Source of the DNA: Leifsonia poae
GTDB taxonomy: Bacteria > Actinomycetota > Actinomycetes > Actinomycetales > Microbacteriaceae
DNA length: 64,000 nt
Reading direction: 5' to 3'
NCBI RefSeq assembly: GCF_020009625.1
Contig: NZ_JAIHLP010000002.1
Coordinates: forward strand, 3,472,001-3,536,000
The notes beneath the pieces were generated by a model that was not told where the DNA came from, searched no databases, and saw only the letters and a list, made by a program, of their open reading frames with translations. A program made the translations under genes and the position numbers. How positions within the stretch are numbered: position 1 is the stretch's first letter; the number at the start of each line of letters is the position of its first letter. Shown here piece by piece: positions 1 to 8,689 of the stretch.

Positions 1-321
1 AGCGCCGTAGGCCCGGTGAACGGCGAGGTCTTCGTCGGAGAGCAGCGGGAAGTTCAGGCCCTCGTGCTCCTGGAATTTCTTGTTCTTCGACGGCGCATCC
101 TTCGAGATGCCGATCACTCGGTATCCGGCCGCTTTCAGCGAGTTGAGGTTGTCGCGGAAGTCACAGGCCTCCTTCGTGCAGCCGGGGGTCAGCGCGGCCG
201 GGTAGAAGTACACGATTGCGTTCTCGCCGGCATAGTCGCCGAGCGACACCTGCTCGCCGTCCTGGTCGGTCAGAGCGAACCCGGGCGCCACACTGCCCAC
301 CTCAAGCTTCTTGTCATCCAT
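1..321 (-). CDS. bcp: Thioredoxin-dependent peroxiredoxin, Bcp/PrxQ type (3' part outside window)
   Basis: This is the N-terminal 107 codons of an atypical 2-Cys peroxiredoxin; the gene runs off the left edge. Such enzymes reduce hydroperoxides in the cytoplasm using thioredoxin. The peroxidatic cysteine is Cys48 in the motif TPGCTKEACDF and the likely resolving cysteine is Cys53, the PrxQ spacing. The upstream VYFYPAALTPGC and the downstream GYRVIGISKD are family hallmarks. The start ATG at 321 gives MDDKKLEVGSVAPGF, which matches the usual short N-terminus. It reads in the same direction as rsgA and aroA, 74 nt downstream of rsgA. The family call is firm. Confidence 0.93.
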   Translation of the reverse strand, partial: MDDKKLEVGSVAPGFALTDQDGEQVSLGDYAGENAIVYFYPAALTPGCTKEACDFRDNLNSLKAAGYRVIGISKDAPSKNKKFQEHEGLNFPLLSDEDLAVHRAYGA

Positions 322-395
322 ACCCCCATTCTCCCGTACGCGCGCCGGTTCAACGAAGGGCCGCGTCAAACACGGGCGGCGTCAACCAAGGCGGG

Positions 396-1457
396 TCAGG
401 GGGAGGGGGCGAAGGTGGCGAGGAGGCGCTGGAGGGAGTCGAGGCGGGCGCGGCCGATGTCGCCGAGGCGACCCGCCGCGACGGCCTCGATGATGGCGCA
501 GTCGGGGGCATCCGGAAGGTGGGTGCAGCCGCGCGGGCAGTCCTCGGCCAGCTCGGCAAGATCGGTGAACGACTTCAGGATGCTGTCGGTGTTGATATGA
601 CCCAGCCCGAACGACCGCACCCCGGGGGTGTCGATGACCCAGCCCCGGCCCTCGCCGTTCTGCACCCGCAGTGAGACGGTCGACGACGAGGTGTGGCGGC
701 CTCGCCCGGTGACGACGTTGACGTGACCGGTGGCGCGTTTCGCGCCCGGAACGATCTCGTTCACCAGTGTGGACTTGCCGACGCCCGAGTGGCCAACGAC
801 CACAGTGTCGTGCCCGATGAGGGCTGCCGTGATCTCGTCGACCGGGATGCTGTCCTCCCGGCTCGTGTACACGGGCAGGTCGAGCCCGGCGAAATTCTCC
901 AGGAACGGCGCGGGGTCGGCGAGGTCGATCTTGGTCACGCACAGCATCGGGGCGATTCCCGCATCGTAGGCGGCCACGAGATAGCGGTCGACGAGGCGGG
1001 TGCGGGGCTCCGGATTCGCCGCCGCGACGACGATGAGCATCTGGTCGGCGTTCGCGACGATCACGCGCTCGACCTCATCGGTATCGTCGGCGCTGCGGCG
1101 CAGCAGCGTCGTGCGTGGTTCGATCCGGACGATGCGCGAGAGCGTGCCGTCGTCCCCGGTCGTGTCGCCCACCACCGCGACGCGATCGCCGGTCACGATC
1201 GCCTTCTTGCGGAGCTCGCTCGCCCGGGTCGAGGTCACCTGTCGTTCATCGGGTGTGTTCTCGTCGAGCATGACGGTGTAGCGGCCGCGGTCGACGCCGA
1301 GCACCCGCGCGATCTGCGCATCCGCGTGTTCGGGTCGCTGCTTGCTGCGGGGGCGGTTGCCTTTGGGGTTGGGGCGGGACCGGATGGTCGCCTCGTCGTA
1401 TTGATCGAGCTCGTCCAGCTCGGCCGACTCGTCGTCGCCTTCAGCCCACCAGGACAT
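396..1457 (-). CDS. rsgA: Ribosome small subunit-dependent GTPase A
   Basis: RsgA (YjeQ) is a circularly permuted GTPase that binds the 30S subunit and aids its late maturation. Residues about 45-110 form the OB-fold. The permuted G motifs follow: TKID near 175-178 (G4), GHSGVGKS at 222-229 (P-loop, G1) and DTPG at 276-279 (G3). The C-terminal zinc site is Cys307, Cys311, His313 and Cys320. Length is 353 aa, typical of the actinobacterial form with an acidic, then basic, N-terminal extension. The ATG directly abuts the aroA stop codon (no intervening base), so the two are very likely co-transcribed and translationally coupled. Confidence 0.96.
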   Translation of the reverse strand: MSWWAEGDDESAELDELDQYDEATIRSRPNPKGNRPRSKQRPEHADAQIARVLGVDRGRYTVMLDENTPDERQVTSTRASELRKKAIVTGDRVAVVGDTTGDDGTLSRIVRIEPRTTLLRRSADDTDEVERVIVANADQMLIVVAAANPEPRTRLVDRYLVAAYDAGIAPMLCVTKIDLADPAPFLENFAGLDLPVYTSREDSIPVDEITAALIGHDTVVVGHSGVGKSTLVNEIVPGAKRATGHVNVVTGRGRHTSSSTVSLRVQNGEGRGWVIDTPGVRSFGLGHINTDSILKSFTDLAELAEDCPRGCTHLPDAPDCAIIEAVAAGRLGDIGRARLDSLQRLLATFAPSP

Positions 1458-2819
1458 CTATGCGGTGCCCTCGTCGACCATCCGCTGCCAGAGCTGGGTG
1501 AACTGCGGCAGGGTCTTGGCAGTGGTGGCGACGTTCTCGATCTCGACACCGGGCACGGCGAGCCCGATGATGGCGCCGGCCGTGGCCATGCGGTGGTCTT
1601 CGTAGCTGCGCCAGACGCCGCCGTGCAGGGGCTGAGGTTCGATGCGCAAGCCGTCGGGCAGTTCGGTCACCCGGCCGCCGAGGCCATTGATCTCGGCGGC
1701 GAGGGCCGCGAGACGATCGGTCTCGTGGTGGCGGATGTGGCCGATGCCGACGATCTCGCTCGGCCCGTCGGCGAGGGCGGCGATCGCGACGAGCGCGGGA
1801 GCCAGCTCACCACCGGTGCTGAGGTCGATGGTGACGCCCGGGATGCTTTCGCCTCCGGTAACCGTGAGGCGGTCGCCGTCGCGGGCGACGGTGGCGCCGA
1901 AGAGTGGAAGGAGGTCGGCGAGGTCGGCGCCCACCTGCGTGGTCGAGGCCGGCCATCCGGTGATGGTCACCGAGCCGCCGGTCACGACGGCCGCAGCGAG
2001 GAACGGCGCCGCGTTGGAGAGGTCGGGCTCGATGTCGACGTCGAGCGCCGCGATCGGGCCAGGCTGCACCACCCAGCGGCCGACGTCGGGCGAATCGACG
2101 ACCACGCCGCGCGCCGCGAGGGTGACGATGGTCATCGCGATGTGGGGGAGGCTCGGCAGACGCTCGCCGACGTGGGTGAGGTCGAGGCCGTTTTCGAACC
2201 GCGACGCCGAGAGCAGCAGGGCGCTCACGAACTGGCTCGACGATGAGGCATCGATGGTGATAGCTCCGCCGGTGACCGAACCCGTGCCGTGCACCGTGAA
2301 CGGGAGGGAACCCCGCCCGTCGTCGTTGATGTCTACACCGAGGTCGCGCAGTGACGACACGATCGACCCCATCGGACGCCTGCGCGCCGAATCATCGGCG
2401 TCGAAGAGGGTGGGGCCGAGGGCGAGGCCGGCCAGCGGCGGCACGAACCGCATCACCGTTCCCGCCTGACCGCAGTCGATCGTCGTGCTGCCGAGCAGTT
2501 CGTCGGCGGGCGTGACGAGCAGATCGGCGCCGAACTCGCCGCTCGCCGGCCGTTCTTCGATCGTGACACCGAGCGAGCGCAAGGCCTCGACCATGTTCAC
2601 GGTGTCGCGCGAGTGCAGAGGCGAGCGCAGCAGCGAGGGGCCGTCGGCGAGGGCGGCGAGAACCAGCTCCCGTGCGGTCAAAGACTTGGAGCCCGGCAGG
2701 GAGACCGAGGCGTTCAGCGGGCCGGAGGCCACGGGCGCAGGCCACAGCGTGTTCGGCTCCTCGTGCGTGTTGTCGCCGTAAGGATCGAACTCGGGGGCGG
2801 AATATTTCGAGATCAGCAT
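1458..2819 (-). CDS. aroA: 3-phosphoshikimate 1-carboxyvinyltransferase (EPSP synthase)
   Basis: AroA makes 5-enolpyruvylshikimate-3-phosphate from shikimate-3-phosphate and PEP in the chorismate pathway; it is the glyphosate target enzyme. The 453-aa product has PGSKSLTAR at 42-50 with the substrate-binding Lys45, then [45 protein letters not shown] and [11 protein letters not shown] near the C-terminus, in the normal order. The start is ATG 2819 ([11 protein letters not shown]). A reading frame continues upstream, but that part overlaps the sigR promoter region and does not resemble the family. It is divergent from sigR, and the SigR-type promoter described for sigR overlaps the 5' end of this gene. 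Confidence 0.96.
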   Translation of the reverse strand: MLISKYSAPEFDPYGDNTHEEPNTLWPAPVASGPLNASVSLPGSKSLTARELVLAALADGPSLLRSPLHSRDTVNMVEALRSLGVTIEERPASGEFGADLLVTPADELLGSTTIDCGQAGTVMRFVPPLAGLALGPTLFDADDSARRRPMGSIVSSLRDLGVDINDDGRGSLPFTVHGTGSVTGGAITIDASSSSQFVSALLLSASRFENGLDLTHVGERLPSLPHIAMTIVTLAARGVVVDSPDVGRWVVQPGPIAALDVDIEPDLSNAAPFLAAAVVTGGSVTITGWPASTTQVGADLADLLPLFGATVARDGDRLTVTGGESIPGVTIDLSTGGELAPALVAIAALADGPSEIVGIGHIRHHETDRLAALAAEINGLGGRVTELPDGLRIEPQPLHGGVWRSYEDHRMATAGAIIGLAVPGVEIENVATTAKTLPQFTQLWQRMVDEGTA

Positions 2820-2823
2820 TGTT
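2799..2823 (+). promoter_or_regulatory. SigR/SigH-type autoregulatory promoter of sigR
   Basis: GGAAT at 2799-2803 and GTT at 2821-2823 are separated by 17 nt, matching the known SigR/SigH consensus (GGAAT, about 16-20 nt, GTT). It points at sigR and would start RNA near 2830, about 34 nt before the GTG at 2864 and about 100 nt before the ATG at 2933. SigR autoregulation is established in Streptomyces and mycobacteria. The match is read from sequence; activity is inferred. Confidence 0.7.
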
Positions 2824-2918
2824 GTCCAGATTATCCGCGTTTTCGACCGAAGGAAGGACTGTCGTGGTATCCGTTGCCGCCGTTCTCGACTCTCCCCGTG
2901 TGGAAGCACGGGCAGAAC

Positions 2919-2924
2919 TAGACT
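2919..2924 (+). promoter_or_regulatory. -10 element for a leaderless sigR transcript
   Basis: TAGACT (TANNNT actinobacterial -10) lies 8 nt before the sigR ATG at 2933. RNA would begin at or within a few bases of that ATG, so it would be leaderless. It sits downstream of the GTG at 2864, so this promoter could make only the short SigR form. I see no convincing -35 element. Confidence 0.5.
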
Positions 2925-2932
2925 GGCCGGTG

Positions 2933-3571
2933 ATGACCACCGATACCGACGACACCAACGCCGAGGTTGCAGCAACGGAAGACCTGGGCTCGCTTTTCGA
3001 GTCCCAAGCCCTGCCCTACATGGATCAGCTCTACGCGGCCGCCCTGCGGATGACGAGAAACCCGGCCGACGCGCAAGATCTCGTGCAAGAGACCTTCGTG
3101 AAGGCGTACGCGGCGTTCCGTCAGTTCCAGCAGGGCACGAACCTGAAGGCGTGGCTGTACCGCATCCTCACCAACACGTTCATCAACACCTATCGCAAGA
3201 AGCAGCGCGAGCCCTATCAGGGCACCATCGACGAGTTGGAAGACTGGCAGCTCGGCGGTGCGGAGTCGTTCACCTCGTCGACCACCCGGTCGGCCGAAGC
3301 CGAGGCGATCGACCATCTGCCCGACAGCGCCGTCAAAGACGCGCTGCAGGCCATCCCGGAGGACTTCCGCATGGCGGTGTACTTCGCCGATGTCGAAGGC
3401 TTCTCCTACCAGGAGATCGCCGACATCATGAAGACGCCGATCGGCACCGTGATGAGCCGTCTCCACCGCGGCCGCCGCCTGCTGCGGGAACTTCTCACCG
3501 ACTACGCGCACGAGCGGGGGCTCTCTGCCGTCCGAACCCCTGCCGCGCAGACTCCCAGGAGCACGAAATGA
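2933..3571 (+). CDS. sigR: RNA polymerase ECF sigma factor SigR (SigH family)
   Basis: This is the thiol-oxidative-stress sigma factor that drives thioredoxin, mycothiol and protease genes. Of 212 aa, region 2 spans about 22-95 ([20 protein letters not shown], then [18 protein letters not shown]) and region 4 about 135-190 ([35 protein letters not shown]). The ATG at 2933 matches homologue N-termini as I recall them but has no Shine-Dalgarno; a leaderless promoter may serve it. An in-frame GTG at 2864, 6 nt after AGGAAGG, would add 23 residues and lies downstream of the SigR-type promoter, so two isoforms are likely. The stop overlaps the rsrA start by 4 nt (ATGA), as expected for a sigma/anti-sigma pair. 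Confidence 0.94.
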   Translation: MTTDTDDTNAEVAATEDLGSLFESQALPYMDQLYAAALRMTRNPADAQDLVQETFVKAYAAFRQFQQGTNLKAWLYRILTNTFINTYRKKQREPYQGTIDELEDWQLGGAESFTSSTTRSAEAEAIDHLPDSAVKDALQAIPEDFRMAVYFADVEGFSYQEIADIMKTPIGTVMSRLHRGRRLLRELLTDYAHERGLSAVRTPAAQTPRSTK

Positions 3572-3810
3572 CCGACTGTGGCTGTGACAAAGCCAAACAA
3601 GACCTCGAGGAATACCTTCGCAATGAGCTCTGCAGCGAAGATGCTGCCGAGATCCGCGAACACCTCGCCGGTTGCGACGGATGCACGCACGAGGCGCACC
3701 TGAGCGTGGTCCTCACCGAGGTCGTGCAGCGCGCGTGCAAAGAGACTGCGCCGGAGACGTTGCGCGCCGAGGTGCTGCTGCGCATCCGCTCCATCCAGGC
3801 CGCACGCTAG
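3568..3810 (+). CDS. rsrA: Zinc-binding redox anti-sigma factor RsrA
   Basis: RsrA is the 80-aa partner that holds SigR inactive while reduced and zinc-bound; thiol oxidation releases zinc and frees SigR. The ZAS signature H-x3-C-x2-C is His32, Cys36, Cys39 (HLAGCDGC), with further cysteines at 4, 6 and 22 that could complete the zinc or disulfide site. Length is usual for mycobacterial RshA/RsrA homologues, though short at the N-terminus. Translational coupling to sigR through a 4-nt overlap fits the need for matched amounts of the two proteins. Confidence 0.93.
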   Translation: MTDCGCDKAKQDLEEYLRNELCSEDAAEIREHLAGCDGCTHEAHLSVVLTEVVQRACKETAPETLRAEVLLRIRSIQAAR

Positions 3811-3823
3811 GCGCGAACCGCGG

Positions 3824-4597
3824 TCACTCCGGCTGCACGTGGTGCAGGAGGAAGACGCCGCCTTGCGGGTCGGCCACCTCGGCGAATCGGCCGAACTCGC
3901 TGTCCCATGGGTGACGGATGACGTGGCCGCCCAGTTCGACGACGCGTGCGCAGGCCGCATCCGCGTCGGTGACGCCGAAGTACACGACCCACCCGCGCGG
4001 GGTGCCGGCGGACGGTTCGGCGCCGGTGTCGTACACACCCCCGGCCGGGCTGCCCTCGGCCCCGAAGGTGGCGTAGCGGAAATCATCGGTGTCACTGAGC
4101 GGCTGCGGGTGCCAGCCGAACACCGTGCAGTAGAAGTCGAGCTGACGGCCGTAGTCGGCGGCGTAGAGCTCGTGCCAGGCCGGTGCGCCGGCCTCGGCCG
4201 CCAACTCGAAGCCGGCGAACTGGTCGGGCTGCCACAGCCCGACCGCGGCGCCGCCTGGGTCGCCGACGACGGCCATGGTGCCCTGGGATCCGACGGTCAT
4301 CGTCGGAGCGAACACCGTGGCACCGGCATCGACGGCGGCCTTCTCCGAGGCGGCGGCGTCGTCGACGAGAAGGTAGGTCGTCCACCCCGTCGCCTGCTGC
4401 TCGTTCATCACCGAGCCGAGGCCGGCCACGGCGTGCCCGTTCGAGCGGAACGTGATGTATCCGCCGTACTCCTCGGGGGCGGCGTCCGCCGTCCAGCCGA
4501 AGAGGGACGTGTAGAAGTCTCGGGATGCGGCGACATCCGAGCTCGCATAGTCGACCCAGCAGGGTTCGCCGAGTCGGTGGTTCGTCAAGACGCTCAT
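3824..4597 (-). CDS. VOC family protein with two glyoxalase/bleomycin-resistance domains
   Basis: The 257-aa protein holds two vicinal-oxygen-chelate domains. The first spans about 8-120 (GEPCWVDYASSDVAASRDFY to GLWQPDQFAGF); the second spans about 130-255 (APAWHELYAADYGRQLDFYC to DPQGGVFLLHHVQ). Tandem VOC proteins with FYTSLFGW and FYCTVFGW motifs belong to a large family of mostly unknown substrate in actinobacteria ("27 kDa antigen" type). I infer a cytoplasmic enzyme or binding protein. The start ATG at 4597 gives MSVLTNHRLGEPCW; another ATG lies 9 nt upstream. It is convergent with rsrA, 13 nt apart, and shows no obvious functional link to it. Confidence 0.85.
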   Translation of the reverse strand: MSVLTNHRLGEPCWVDYASSDVAASRDFYTSLFGWTADAAPEEYGGYITFRSNGHAVAGLGSVMNEQQATGWTTYLLVDDAAASEKAAVDAGATVFAPTMTVGSQGTMAVVGDPGGAAVGLWQPDQFAGFELAAEAGAPAWHELYAADYGRQLDFYCTVFGWHPQPLSDTDDFRYATFGAEGSPAGGVYDTGAEPSAGTPRGWVVYFGVTDADAACARVVELGGHVIRHPWDSEFGRFAEVADPQGGVFLLHHVQPE

Positions 4598-4636
4598 ACT
4601 GCGCATCGTAGGCTCACTGTCGCCGGAAACAAGGGC

Positions 4637-4680
4637 GTCGCGCCGATCCGGTCTTCGTGGGAAGACCCGATCGGCGCGAC
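4637..4680 (-). terminator. Hairpin terminator downstream of kgd
   Basis: Two arms (4637-4656 and 4661-4680) pair over 19 of 20 positions with one C-C mismatch and a 4-nt loop. The hairpin lies 18 nt past the kgd stop and before the VOC gene, so it probably ends the kgd transcript. It has no T-run, which is common in high-GC actinobacteria. Confidence 0.75.
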
Positions 4681-4698
4681 GAACGGCGGAGGGCCGCC

Positions 4699-7600
4699 TC
4701 AGAGGCTGAGCGCGCGCTGGATCAGCACCGACTGCTCCTGGGCGTGGCGCTTGGCCGAACCCGCGGCCGGGGAGGCCGACGGCGGACGCGAGATCACGCC
4801 GAGCGGGCGCGGGCCGAGCTTCGACGTCTCGAGGATCATGTACGGCCAGGCGCCCTGGTTCTCGGGCTCGTCCTGCACCCACACGAGCTCCGCGTTGGGG
4901 TACGACTCCACAGTGGCCTTGAGCTGAGCGGCGGGCAGCGGGTAGTACTGCTCGACGCGCACGAGGGCGATCTCGGGGTTCGGGTTCTTCTCCAGTTCGC
5001 CGAGCAGGTCGTAGTAGACCTTGCCGGCCATGAGCAGCACCCGCTTGACGGCGGCACGGTCGGTGACGCGCGCGTCGTCGATGACCGGCTCGAACTTGCC
5101 GTGGGTGAAGTCTTCGACCGGGCTCGTCGCCCCGCGTAGGCGCAGCATCGCCTTCGGAGTGAAGACGACGAGCGGCTTGCGTGGCCGGGCGTAGGCCTGG
5201 CGGCGCAGCAGATGGAAGTACGAGGCCGGCGTCGACGGGCGGGCGACCGTCATGTTGTTCTCGGCGCACAGCTGCAGGTAGCGCTCGATCCGGGCGCTGG
5301 AGTGGTCGGGGCCCTGACCCTCGTAGCCGTGCGGCAGCAGCAGCACGAGGGAGGAACGCTGGCCCCACTTCTGTTCGGCCGAGGAGACGAACTCGTCGAT
5401 GATGGTCTGAGCGCCGTTGGCGAAATCGCCGAACTGGGCCTCCCAGAGAACCAGCGCATCGGCCCGCTCCACGGAGTAGCCGTATTCGAAGCCCATCGCG
5501 GCGTACTCGCTGAGCAGCGAGTCGTAGATCCAGAACCGCGCCTGGTTGTCGCTCAGATTGGCCAGCGGCAGCCATTCCTGCCCATTCGCGCGGTCGTGCA
5601 ACACGGCGTGCCGCTGCACGAAGGTGCCACGGCGCGAATCCTGACCGGCCATGCGCACCGGGGTGCCCTCCAGCAGCACGGAACCGAGCGCGAGGAGCTC
5701 GCCGAACGCCCAGTCGATGCCGCCGTTGCGGCTCATGTCGCCGCGCTTGGTGAGCAACTGCTGCAACTTGGGGTGCACGGTGAAACCGACGGGCGGGTTA
5801 TTGAATGCGTCGCCGATGAGGTGGATGACCTGCTCGGTCACGCCGGTCGACTCCGGCTCGCCCGAGCCGTCTTCCTGCTGTGAGACGGGGCGTTCGAGGT
5901 CGGCGACGGCGTTCGCATCAGCGGTGACCACAGGCATGGAGTTGGTCTGCGCGGCGTGCGTCTCCATGAAGGCGCGCTCGAGGCGTTCCTGGAAGTCGCG
6001 GTGGGCCTGCTCGAACTCGTCCTGGGTGATATCGCCGCGGCCGACGAGGGCCTCGGTGTAAAGGCGCCGCACCGAGCGCTTCGCCTCGATCAGGTTGTAC
6101 ATCAGCGGCTGGGTCATCGAGGGGTCGTCGCCCTCGTTGTGGCCTCGGCGGCGGTAGCAGACCAGGTCGATGACGACATCGCGCTTGAACTCCTGGCGGT
6201 AGTCGAAGGCGATCTGCGCCACCCGGACCACGGCCTCCGGGTCGTCGCCGTTCACGTGGAAGATCGGCGCCTGGATGGTCTTGGCCACATCCGTGGAGTA
6301 GACCGATGTGCGCGACTCGGTCGGGGAGGTGGTGAAGCCGACCTGGTTGTTGATGTTGACGTGGATGGTGCCACCCGTGCGGTACGCGCGCAGCTGCGAC
6401 ATCTGCAGGGTCTCGACGACCACGCCCTGACCGGCCATCGCGGCATCACCGTGGATGAGCACCGGCAGGGTGAGGAAGGTCATCGGCGGGCGCCTGTCCT
6501 GCTTGGCGCGCACGATGCCCTCGAGAACGCCATCGGCCGCCTCCAAGTGCGAGGGGTTGGCGGCCAGGTACACCGGGATCTCCTCGCCGTTGGCTCCCTT
6601 GAAGGTGCCCTCGGTGCCGAGGTGGTACTTGACGTCGCCCGAGCCCTGAACGGTGCGCGGGTCCTGTGTGCCCTCGAATTCGCGGAAGATCTGACCGTAG
6701 GTCTTTCCCGCGATGTTGGTGAGCACATTGAGCCGGCCGCGGTGTGCCATGCCGATGGCGACCTCGTCGAGGCTGGCCTCGGCCGCACCCTGCAGGATGG
6801 TGTCGAGCAGGGCGATCGTCGATTCGCCGCCCTCCAGGCTGAACCGCTTCTGGCCGACGTACTTGGTCTGCAGGAACGTCTCGAACGCTTCGGCCTCGTT
6901 GAGCTTGCCGAGGATGCGCAACTGCTCGTCGTGCGAGGGCTTCTCGTAGCCCCGCTCCAGCCTGTCCTGGAACCACTTGCGCTGGGCCGGGTCCTGGATG
7001 TGCATGTACTCGATGCCGATCGTGCGGCAGTACGAGTCGCGCAGCACCCCGAGGATGTCGCGCAGCTTCATCTGTCGCTTGTCGCCGCCGAATTGGCCGG
7101 TGACGAACTCGCGGTCGAGATCCCAGAATGTCAGCCCGTGGGTCGCGATGTCGAGGTCGGGGTGCGAACGCTGCACGTATTCGAGCGGGTCGATGTCGGC
7201 CATGAGGTGGCCGCGCACGCGGAACGCGTTGATGAGCTCCTGCACGCGGGCGGTCTTGTCGACGGCGCTGGCGAGGTCGACGCTGATGTCGGGGGCCCAG
7301 TGGATGGGGTCGTACGGGATGCGCAGCGCCGCGAAGATGTCGGAGTAGAAGCTGCGCTTGCCGGTGAGCATCTCATGCACGATCTTGAGGAACTCGCCGG
7401 AACCGGCGCCCTGGATGACGCGGTGATCGTAGGTGCTGGTGAGCGTGATCGTCTTGCCGATCGCCAGGCCGGCGAGAGTCTTCTCGCTGGAGCCCTGGAA
7501 CTCGGCGGGGTATTCGAGGGCACCGGCGCCGATGATGCAGCCCTGGCCCTTCATCAGCCGCGGAACCGAGTGCACGGTGCCGATGCCGCCGGGGTTGGTG

Positions 7601-8553
7601 AGGGAGATCGTCGTGCCGGCGAAGTCGCCCGCGGTGAGCTTGTTGGCGCGGGCTTTGGCCACCAGGTCTTCGTAGGCGGCGAGGAACTCGCCGAAGCCCA
7701 TCGTGTCGGCGCGCTTGATGCTCGGCACGAGCAACGCGCGGGTGCCGTCGGGCTTGGGGATGTCGATGGCGATGCCGAGGTTGACGTGGGCGGGAGCGAC
7801 GACGGAGGGCTTGCCGTCCACCTCGTCGTAGAACACGTTCTGGCTCGGGAACTCTTTGAGTGCCTGCACGAGAGCCCAGCCGATGAGGTGGGTGAACGAG
7901 ACCTTGCCGCCTCGAGCGCGCTTGAGGTGATTGTTGATGACGATGCGGTTGTCGATCATCAGTTTGGCGGGGATGGTGCGCACGCTGGTGGCGGTCGGAA
8001 CCGTGAGGCTCGCATCCATGTTGCTGGCGAGCGTCTTGGCCATTCCGCGCAGGGGCGTGACTTTGTCTTGAGCCTCTTCGACGGCGGCGCCGTCGGCGGA
8101 GACCACCGGTTGCGGCGACGTGACCGGTGCGTCGGCCGGGACGGGCTGCGGCTTCGGCGCGAGCGAGGTGGTGCGCGCGACAGGCTGCGTGCCGATGACA
8201 GGCAGGGGAGCCGTCATGGGGTGCGCGTCGGCCGCGGGCGCTTCCGCTTCGACCACGGCGGCGGGCGCGACGACCTCGGGCACGGAAGCGGCAGGCACGG
8301 AAGCGGCAGGCACGGAAGCGGCGGGCGCAGAAGCTGCTGGTGCGGTGGGGGCCGGAACCTCGGCGGCGGGGGCCGGGACACCGGCGTCCTTCACCGTTGG
8401 CTGGTAGCTCTCGAGAATCGGCCACCAGGACTTGTCGACCGAGTTCTTGTCGGCGATGAACTGTTCGTACAGTTCATCGACAAGCCATTCGTTGGCTCCG
8501 AACTCGCCCGACGAACCGTCGTCGGTACCCACTCCGGTCACTTGGCTCGACAC
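4699..8553 (-). CDS. kgd: Multifunctional 2-oxoglutarate decarboxylase/dehydrogenase E1 with E2-like acyltransferase domain
   Basis: This actinobacterial enzyme (Kgd/OdhA/SucA) carries out the E1 step of the TCA-cycle 2-oxoglutarate dehydrogenase complex and has a fused E2-type succinyltransferase domain without a lipoyl domain. In order: a short N-terminal helix (NEWLVDELYEQF), an Ala/Pro/Val linker, the acyltransferase core (FTHLIGWALVQALKEFPSQN to TYDHRVIQGAGSGEFL), then the ThDP-dependent E1 core (HGDAAMAGQGVV, NNQVGFTT) and transketolase-like C-terminal part. At 1284 aa it is close to OdhA (about 1220-1260). GTG 8553 (SSQVTGVGTDD) is chosen from recalled homologues; ATG 8619 would add 22 residues. 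It is divergent from guaB1. Confidence 0.95.
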   Translation of the reverse strand: MSSQVTGVGTDDGSSGEFGANEWLVDELYEQFIADKNSVDKSWWPILESYQPTVKDAGVPAPAAEVPAPTAPAASAPAASVPAASVPAASVPEVVAPAAVVEAEAPAADAHPMTAPLPVIGTQPVARTTSLAPKPQPVPADAPVTSPQPVVSADGAAVEEAQDKVTPLRGMAKTLASNMDASLTVPTATSVRTIPAKLMIDNRIVINNHLKRARGGKVSFTHLIGWALVQALKEFPSQNVFYDEVDGKPSVVAPAHVNLGIAIDIPKPDGTRALLVPSIKRADTMGFGEFLAAYEDLVAKARANKLTAGDFAGTTISLTNPGGIGTVHSVPRLMKGQGCIIGAGALEYPAEFQGSSEKTLAGLAIGKTITLTSTYDHRVIQGAGSGEFLKIVHEMLTGKRSFYSDIFAALRIPYDPIHWAPDISVDLASAVDKTARVQELINAFRVRGHLMADIDPLEYVQRSHPDLDIATHGLTFWDLDREFVTGQFGGDKRQMKLRDILGVLRDSYCRTIGIEYMHIQDPAQRKWFQDRLERGYEKPSHDEQLRILGKLNEAEAFETFLQTKYVGQKRFSLEGGESTIALLDTILQGAAEASLDEVAIGMAHRGRLNVLTNIAGKTYGQIFREFEGTQDPRTVQGSGDVKYHLGTEGTFKGANGEEIPVYLAANPSHLEAADGVLEGIVRAKQDRRPPMTFLTLPVLIHGDAAMAGQGVVVETLQMSQLRAYRTGGTIHVNINNQVGFTTSPTESRTSVYSTDVAKTIQAPIFHVNGDDPEAVVRVAQIAFDYRQEFKRDVVIDLVCYRRRGHNEGDDPSMTQPLMYNLIEAKRSVRRLYTEALVGRGDITQDEFEQAHRDFQERLERAFMETHAAQTNSMPVVTADANAVADLERPVSQQEDGSGEPESTGVTEQVIHLIGDAFNNPPVGFTVHPKLQQLLTKRGDMSRNGGIDWAFGELLALGSVLLEGTPVRMAGQDSRRGTFVQRHAVLHDRANGQEWLPLANLSDNQARFWIYDSLLSEYAAMGFEYGYSVERADALVLWEAQFGDFANGAQTIIDEFVSSAEQKWGQRSSLVLLLPHGYEGQGPDHSSARIERYLQLCAENNMTVARPSTPASYFHLLRRQAYARPRKPLVVFTPKAMLRLRGATSPVEDFTHGKFEPVIDDARVTDRAAVKRVLLMAGKVYYDLLGELEKNPNPEIALVRVEQYYPLPAAQLKATVESYPNAELVWVQDEPENQGAWPYMILETSKLGPRPLGVISRPPSASPAAGSAKRHAQEQSVLIQRALSL
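8279..8323 (-). repeat. Three 15-nt tandem repeats in the kgd linker
   Basis: The plus-strand unit GGCACGGAAGCGGCA is repeated three times (last copy with one change). It encodes repeated Ala-Ser-Val-Pro-Ala steps in the flexible linker before the acyltransferase domain. Copy-number changes stay in frame, so the linker can vary in length harmlessly. Confidence 0.85.
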
Positions 8554-8676
8554 AGCCGTTCGCCCACTCTCTCCGTTGATTTCGTCTCGAACGGGTGGCT
8601 CGAAGCCGCCCGTTTTCATCCAATTCTCAAGCCTAATCCCATCGAGCGACGGGTGCGGGCGATCGGCCGGGAGGGA

Positions 8677-8682
8677 TACCGT
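8677..8682 (+). promoter_or_regulatory. -10 element for leaderless guaB1 transcript
   Basis: TACCGT lies 7 nt before the guaB1 ATG at 8690, the TANNNT-to-start spacing seen before many genes in this window. RNA would start at or next to the ATG. Confidence 0.45.
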
Positions 8683-8689
8683 TATTCCC

